Notes under the pieces: model-generated | What the model saw: only the letters and a program-made list of their open reading frames with translations | Told to the model about the DNA's origin: nothing | Database searches by the model: none | Program-made: the position numbers and the translations under genes | In this document: positions 5,781-9,016 of the stretch, piece after piece | Position numbering within the stretch: the first letter of the stretch is position 1 | Layout of the letters: each line of letters begins with the position of its first letter | Assembly: GCA_030529305.1 (NCBI GenBank) | Contig: JAUMXD010000062.1 | Span: 1-9,016 of the forward strand | From: Allobrachymonas sp. | GTDB taxonomy: Bacteria; Pseudomonadota; Gammaproteobacteria; Burkholderiales; Burkholderiaceae | Reading direction: 5' to 3' | DNA length: 9,016 nt

Positions 5781-8678
5781 TTATTCAGCAGCAATGGCCG
5801 CAAACAAGTCTTGCTCCAGCTGGGCGCGCAGCTGTGGGCGTTGCAGGGCTGTTCCTTCGATCAGAAAGCTGTCTTCCACCCGCTCGCCCATGGTGGAGAT
5901 TTTGGCCAACTGCACGCTGATGCCGTGCTGTGCCAGTGCGCGGGCGATGTGGTAGAGCAGGCCGGGGCGGTCGCTGGCGTGAATGGCCAGGCGCCAGCGG
6001 GCGTTTTTTTCTTCGGCGTCGAGCCGGATGTGCGGCTCCATCGGAAAGCTGCGCGCCCGGCGTGACAGGCGCCCCGGCTGTACGTCGGGCAAGGGGGCAT
6101 CGCTTTGCAGGGTACGTTGGATGGCCGCTTGCATGTGCTGTTCCAGTTGCCGCTCCAACTGGGCCAGGGCGGCGGCATCGTTGTACTGCCCGGCCAGATG
6201 CGGGCTGGTGATCTGGAAGGTGTCGAGCGCGTAAGCATCGCGGGTGGTGTGGATGCGCGCATCCAGAATGCTGTAACCGGCCTGCGTCAAGTAACCGCAG
6301 ATGTGGGCAAACAGCGCCGGCCGGTCAGGCGTGTACACCAGCAGTTGCAGCCCGCCGCCTTGTGGCGCTGGGCGGGCCTTGACGATGCAGGCAGCGTCTG
6401 CTGGCATGCCGCTGGGGCTGGAGTTGGGCGCGGCTTGTGATTCAGGGTTGAGTTCAGCTCTGCCAGTTGCACGCTGGGCCAGATAGGGGGCCAGATGCTG
6501 CGTGTGCCAGGCGATGGTGCTGGCATCGTGCCGCAGAAAGTAGCCCGCATCCAGTGTTTGCCACAGCTGCAAATGGGCTTGGTGCTGCACCGTGTGGGGC
6601 AGGGCGGCGTTGCGCGCCAGTTCGATCAGTGCGCCGCTGCTGCGGGCCTGCACCAGCTCTTCTTCGCTGGGCAGATGGCCGCCCAGTGCGCGCAGGGTGG
6701 CGCGGTACAGTTCTTCGAGCAGGTGGGCTTTCCAGTCGCTCCACACACGCGGGCCAGTGCCGCGAATATCGGCCACGGTGAGCAGGTACAGGGCTGTGAG
6801 CCGCCGCTCGTTGCCCACCAGGCTGGCGAAGCGGGCGATAACGGCGGGATCGCTCAAATCCTCTTTTTGCGCGCATTGGCTCAGGCTCAGGTGCTCGCGC
6901 ACCAAAAAGGCGATCAGCTCGGTGTCGTCGTGGCTCAGGCCATGTTGGCGGGCAAAGCGCCGCACTTCTTGCTCGCCCAGCAGGGAGTGATCGCCGCCGC
7001 GGCCTTTGGCGATGTCGTGAAACAGCGCAGCCACCACCAGCACCCAGGGATCGGGCCAGCGGGCGGCCAGTTGCGAACACAGCGGGTACTCGTGCGCATG
7101 CTCGGCATTGAAAAAGCGGCGGATGTTGCGCACCACCATCAAGGTGTGCTGATCCACGGTGTAGGCGTGGAACAGGTCGTGCTGCATCTGCCCCTCGATG
7201 CGGCGAAAGGCTTGCAGGTAGCCGCCCAGCACCGAGGTTTGGTTCATCAGGCGCAGGGTGTGCGTTATGCCATCCGGCGCTTGCAGGATCTGCATGAACT
7301 GCCGCCGGTTGGCGGGGTTGGCCCGGAAGGCGCGGTTCATGAGGGGGCGGGCGTGGTATAGGGCGCGCAGGGTGCGGGCCGACAGGCCATGCAGCCCCGT
7401 TTGCTGGTAGAGCGCAAAGGTTTCGAGAATGGCCTGCGGCTGGCGCGCGTACAAATCGTCGCAGGCCACTTCGAGCAAGCCGTTGTGATCGGCAAAGCGT
7501 TGGTTGATGGGCCGCAGGCGGCGCGGGCGCAGCGCGGCCAGGTAATCGGTGCGGGCGCTGGCGTTGTTGGCTACGGGGTTGCTGGCGGTTGCTTCGGCTG
7601 CGGCAGCGGGCGGCGGGGCCGGGTCGTGCCTGAGGCTGTGGCCGCTGTCGCGCAGGCGCTCGGCCACGTTGAGCAGCACGATTTGCACAAGCTGGCTCAC
7701 GCCCTTGGCAGCGGTGTAGTAGCGCCGCATCAGCTTTTCGCTGGGGCGCATGGGCGCGCGTGTGGCGGCTGGCGCTGCATGGGGTGGGGCAGATGTGGGC
7801 TGGACAAGTGCCGCATGCGTCGTACACGTAGGGCGTGGCCGCAGGCCAGGCTGTTCGGCCAGCGTGGTTTGCAGGTCGAACAGCAGGCGGTCTTCGCGGC
7901 GCTGGGCCAGCCGGTGCAATTGCCAGCGGATGCGGCGCAGCAGGGCGTGGTGTTGGCGCAGCTGGCGCCATTCGTGCGGAGTGATGAGGCCCTGCTGTTG
8001 CCATTCGCGACAGCTTGGCCCATAACCCGCTGCGCGTGCCATCCAGGCCACGGTTTGCAAATCGCGCAGGCCGCCGGGGCCGTCTTTGCAATCGGGCTCC
8101 AGCGCATAGGGGCTGTGCTTGAAGCAGGCATGGCGCTGGCGCATCTCTTGCAGCTTGGCGCGGTAAAAGGCGTAGGGGTGCAGGGCGGCTTGGCAGGCAG
8201 CATCCAGTGCTTGATACAGCGCTGCGTTGCCTGTGAGCAGGCGGCGCTCCAGCAGGGCCGTTTGCACGGTGACGTCGCTGGCTGCGGCTTGCTGGCATTG
8301 CGCCACGGTGCGCACGCTGCTGCCCACTTCCAGCCCCGCATCCCAGCAGGCGCGTACAAAGGCGGTGGCGCGTTCGGCCAGTGTGTTGTTTGCATGGAGG
8401 GGATCTGTTTCAGCCGCAGCATTAGGCAACAGCACCAGCACGTCGATGTCGGAATGGGGGTAAAGCTCGCCACGGCCCAGGCCGCCCACAGCCACCAGAG
8501 CCAGCGGCTGGCGATGCAGTTGCTGGGCCCGCCACAGCTGGCGCAGCAGCCGCTCGGTAAGGCGGGCCAGCTGCTGCACGGGCGGCGCCACACCGGGCTG
8601 GGCCGAGCGGGCCAGCAGCGCCTGCCGATCGCGCTGGTAGCGTTGGCGCAGGGTGGCGAGGTGGGCGGCGGTGTTCAC
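5781..8678 (-). CDS. glnD: Bifunctional PII uridylyltransferase / uridylyl-removing enzyme
   Basis: GlnD is the cytoplasmic glutamine sensor that adds UMP to PII proteins (GlnB/GlnK) when nitrogen is short and removes it when glutamine is plentiful. This sets glutamine synthetase and NtrBC activity. The 965-residue product has all expected domains. A nucleotidyltransferase domain carries GGLGRGELYPHSDIDVL (residues 65-81) with catalytic Asp77 and Asp79. An HD uridylyl-removing domain has His511, His554-Asp555 and GGDHS (561-565). Two C-terminal ACT domains lie at about 777-850 and 894-965. It is longer than E. coli GlnD (about 890). The excess lies mostly in Pro/Ala/Thr-rich stretches at about residues 280-312, 351-377 and 738-765, between folded parts. 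The start is GTG; an in-frame TAA lies four codons upstream, so no longer start exists, and no clear Shine-Dalgarno is seen. It lies downstream of map on the same strand, the usual Burkholderiales order. Confidence 0.97.
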   Translation of the reverse strand: MNTAAHLATLRQRYQRDRQALLARSAQPGVAPPVQQLARLTERLLRQLWRAQQLHRQPLALVAVGGLGRGELYPHSDIDVLVLLPNAAAETDPLHANNTLAERATAFVRACWDAGLEVGSSVRTVAQCQQAAASDVTVQTALLERRLLTGNAALYQALDAACQAALHPYAFYRAKLQEMRQRHACFKHSPYALEPDCKDGPGGLRDLQTVAWMARAAGYGPSCREWQQQGLITPHEWRQLRQHHALLRRIRWQLHRLAQRREDRLLFDLQTTLAEQPGLRPRPTCTTHAALVQPTSAPPHAAPAATRAPMRPSEKLMRRYYTAAKGVSQLVQIVLLNVAERLRDSGHSLRHDPAPPPAAAAEATASNPVANNASARTDYLAALRPRRLRPINQRFADHNGLLEVACDDLYARQPQAILETFALYQQTGLHGLSARTLRALYHARPLMNRAFRANPANRRQFMQILQAPDGITHTLRLMNQTSVLGGYLQAFRRIEGQMQHDLFHAYTVDQHTLMVVRNIRRFFNAEHAHEYPLCSQLAARWPDPWVLVVAALFHDIAKGRGGDHSLLGEQEVRRFARQHGLSHDDTELIAFLVREHLSLSQCAQKEDLSDPAVIARFASLVGNERRLTALYLLTVADIRGTGPRVWSDWKAHLLEELYRATLRALGGHLPSEEELVQARSSGALIELARNAALPHTVQHQAHLQLWQTLDAGYFLRHDASTIAWHTQHLAPYLAQRATGRAELNPESQAAPNSSPSGMPADAACIVKARPAPQGGGLQLLVYTPDRPALFAHICGYLTQAGYSILDARIHTTRDAYALDTFQITSPHLAGQYNDAAALAQLERQLEQHMQAAIQRTLQSDAPLPDVQPGRLSRRARSFPMEPHIRLDAEEKNARWRLAIHASDRPGLLYHIARALAQHGISVQLAKISTMGERVEDSFLIEGTALQRPQLRAQLEQDLFAAIAAE

Positions 8679-8773
8679 ATCAAGGCGTTAAAAAATGGTT
8701 GGGTTAAGGCGCAGACTGTTGCGGCGCAAAACCATCAGCGATCCACAGCGTAGCAAAAGTGAAAAGACTCGGC
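8679..8773 (-). promoter_or_regulatory. glnD leader and probable promoter region
   Basis: Because a terminator separates map from glnD, glnD expression needs either read-through or a promoter in these 95 bases. I find no pair of boxes with good consensus and spacing. Just before the GTG start, the sequence TTGATGTGAAC places an ATG directly followed by TGA and overlapping the GTG by one base. Confidence 0.3.
8688..8735 (-). other. 15-codon upstream reading frame in the glnD leader (candidate)
   Basis: An ATG at 8735 opens a frame encoding MVLRRNSLRLNPTIF and stops at TAA (8690-8688). That is nine bases before the GTG of glnD and in the same frame. The ribosome binding site in front of it is weak (GTGGAT). 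It could be a leader peptide coupled to glnD translation, an N-terminal stretch cut off by a nonsense codon, or chance. There is no homology to cite. Confidence 0.25.
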
Positions 8774-8818
8774 AAAAGAAAAGGCCAGCCTGTGGGTGAA
8801 TGCATATGGGCTGGCCTT
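8774..8818 (-). terminator. Intrinsic terminator of map
   Basis: Read on the minus strand, arms AAGGCCAGCC and GGCTGGCCTT (8809-8818 and 8781-8790; 10 perfect pairs) enclose an 18-base loop. They are followed by TTCTTTT (8780-8774), so the stem end plus tail gives a T-rich tract of TTTTCTTTT. It lies about 50 bases after the map stop codon. The long loop may lower its efficiency, allowing some read-through into glnD. Confidence 0.75.
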
Positions 8819-8870
8819 GCTTGTTCGCTTCACGGCTTGCTGCTTGCGTTCAGCTGTGTGGGCCGTGTCA

Positions 8871-9016
8871 TCAAGTTTTAGTTGCTTGCACAAAATCCGG
8901 CAACGACGGGCTGCCTGCCGAGAGCGTGAGCACTTCGTAGCCCGTGGGCGTGACGAGCACGGTGTGCTCCCACTGGGCCGAAAGCGATCGGTCTTTGGTC
9001 ACGATGGTCCAGCCGT
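8871..9016 (-). CDS. map: Methionine aminopeptidase type I, C-terminal end (5' end outside window)
   Basis: This enzyme removes the initiator methionine from new proteins in the cytoplasm, using a two-metal site. Only the last 47 residues are in the window, ending in a TGA at 8873-8871. They begin [20 protein letters not shown], the characteristic end of type I MetAP. The Glu of QWEH is one of the metal ligands (Glu235 region in the E. coli enzyme). [13 protein letters not shown] follows and then a short non-conserved tail. The assignment is firm despite the short fragment, and glnD downstream fits the Burkholderiales arrangement. Confidence 0.95.
   Translation of the reverse strand, partial: GWTIVTKDRSLSAQWEHTVLVTPTGYEVLTLSAGSPSLPDFVQATKT

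Noticed and set aside
5469..6065. + strand frame crossing the convergent gap, with a signal-peptide-like start
   Set aside because: It starts at TTG with no ribosome binding site, becomes Arg-rich, and runs into the antisense of glnD.
6454..8298. 614-codon minus-strand frame overlapping glnD in another frame
   Set aside because: Its composition is almost only Arg, Ala, Pro and His, as expected of an out-of-frame reading of a GC-rich gene.
7389..8753. Long + strand reading frame (454 codons) opposite glnD, with a 288-codon frame before it at 6495-7361
   Set aside because: It mirrors glnD codon structure, has no recognisable domains or ribosome binding site, and glnD is certain on the other strand.

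Overview
This is a GC-rich window of ordinary bacterial chromosome with long, well-packed genes. It most likely comes from a betaproteobacterium of the Burkholderiales, probably Comamonadaceae. The case rests on gene order (methionine aminopeptidase directly upstream of glnD on the same strand), the look of the GlnD and Map proteins, and base composition. No database was searched, so the placement is an inference.

Layout. Positions 1-926 (+) hold the C-terminal half of a GspE/PilB-type secretion or pilus-assembly ATPase, cut by the window edge. Positions 973-1983 (+) encode a six-helix YihY/BrkB-family inner-membrane protein. A 200-base gap with palindromic sequence leads into the largest gene on this strand, 2184-5441 (+). 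It encodes a 1085-residue exported protein with a VIT domain, a von Willebrand A-like domain, a methionine/alanine-rich linker, a helical TPR-like region and a C-terminal DUF2135 (YfaP-like) domain. Positions 5442-5780 are non-coding, rich in inverted repeats, and end in a clear intrinsic terminator facing +. Convergent to this, glnD occupies 5781-8678 (-), with map entering from the right edge at 8871-9016 (-). Map and glnD are separated by an intrinsic terminator and a short leader that holds a 15-codon reading frame.

How the genes relate. glnD (the PII uridylyltransferase / uridylyl-removing enzyme) is the nitrogen-sensing core gene, and map is a housekeeping gene. The three + strand genes are all tied to the envelope (assembly ATPase, membrane protein, exported VIT/VWA protein), but nothing in the sequence shows that they act together. 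The VIT gene has its own strong ribosome binding site and a 200-base upstream gap, so it is probably a separate transcription unit.

I see no mobile element, CRISPR array, tRNA, rRNA or phage gene. The least-described item is the VIT-VWA-TPR-DUF2135 protein. The regulatory-looking spots are the palindrome in front of it, the structured stretch behind it, and the glnD leader.
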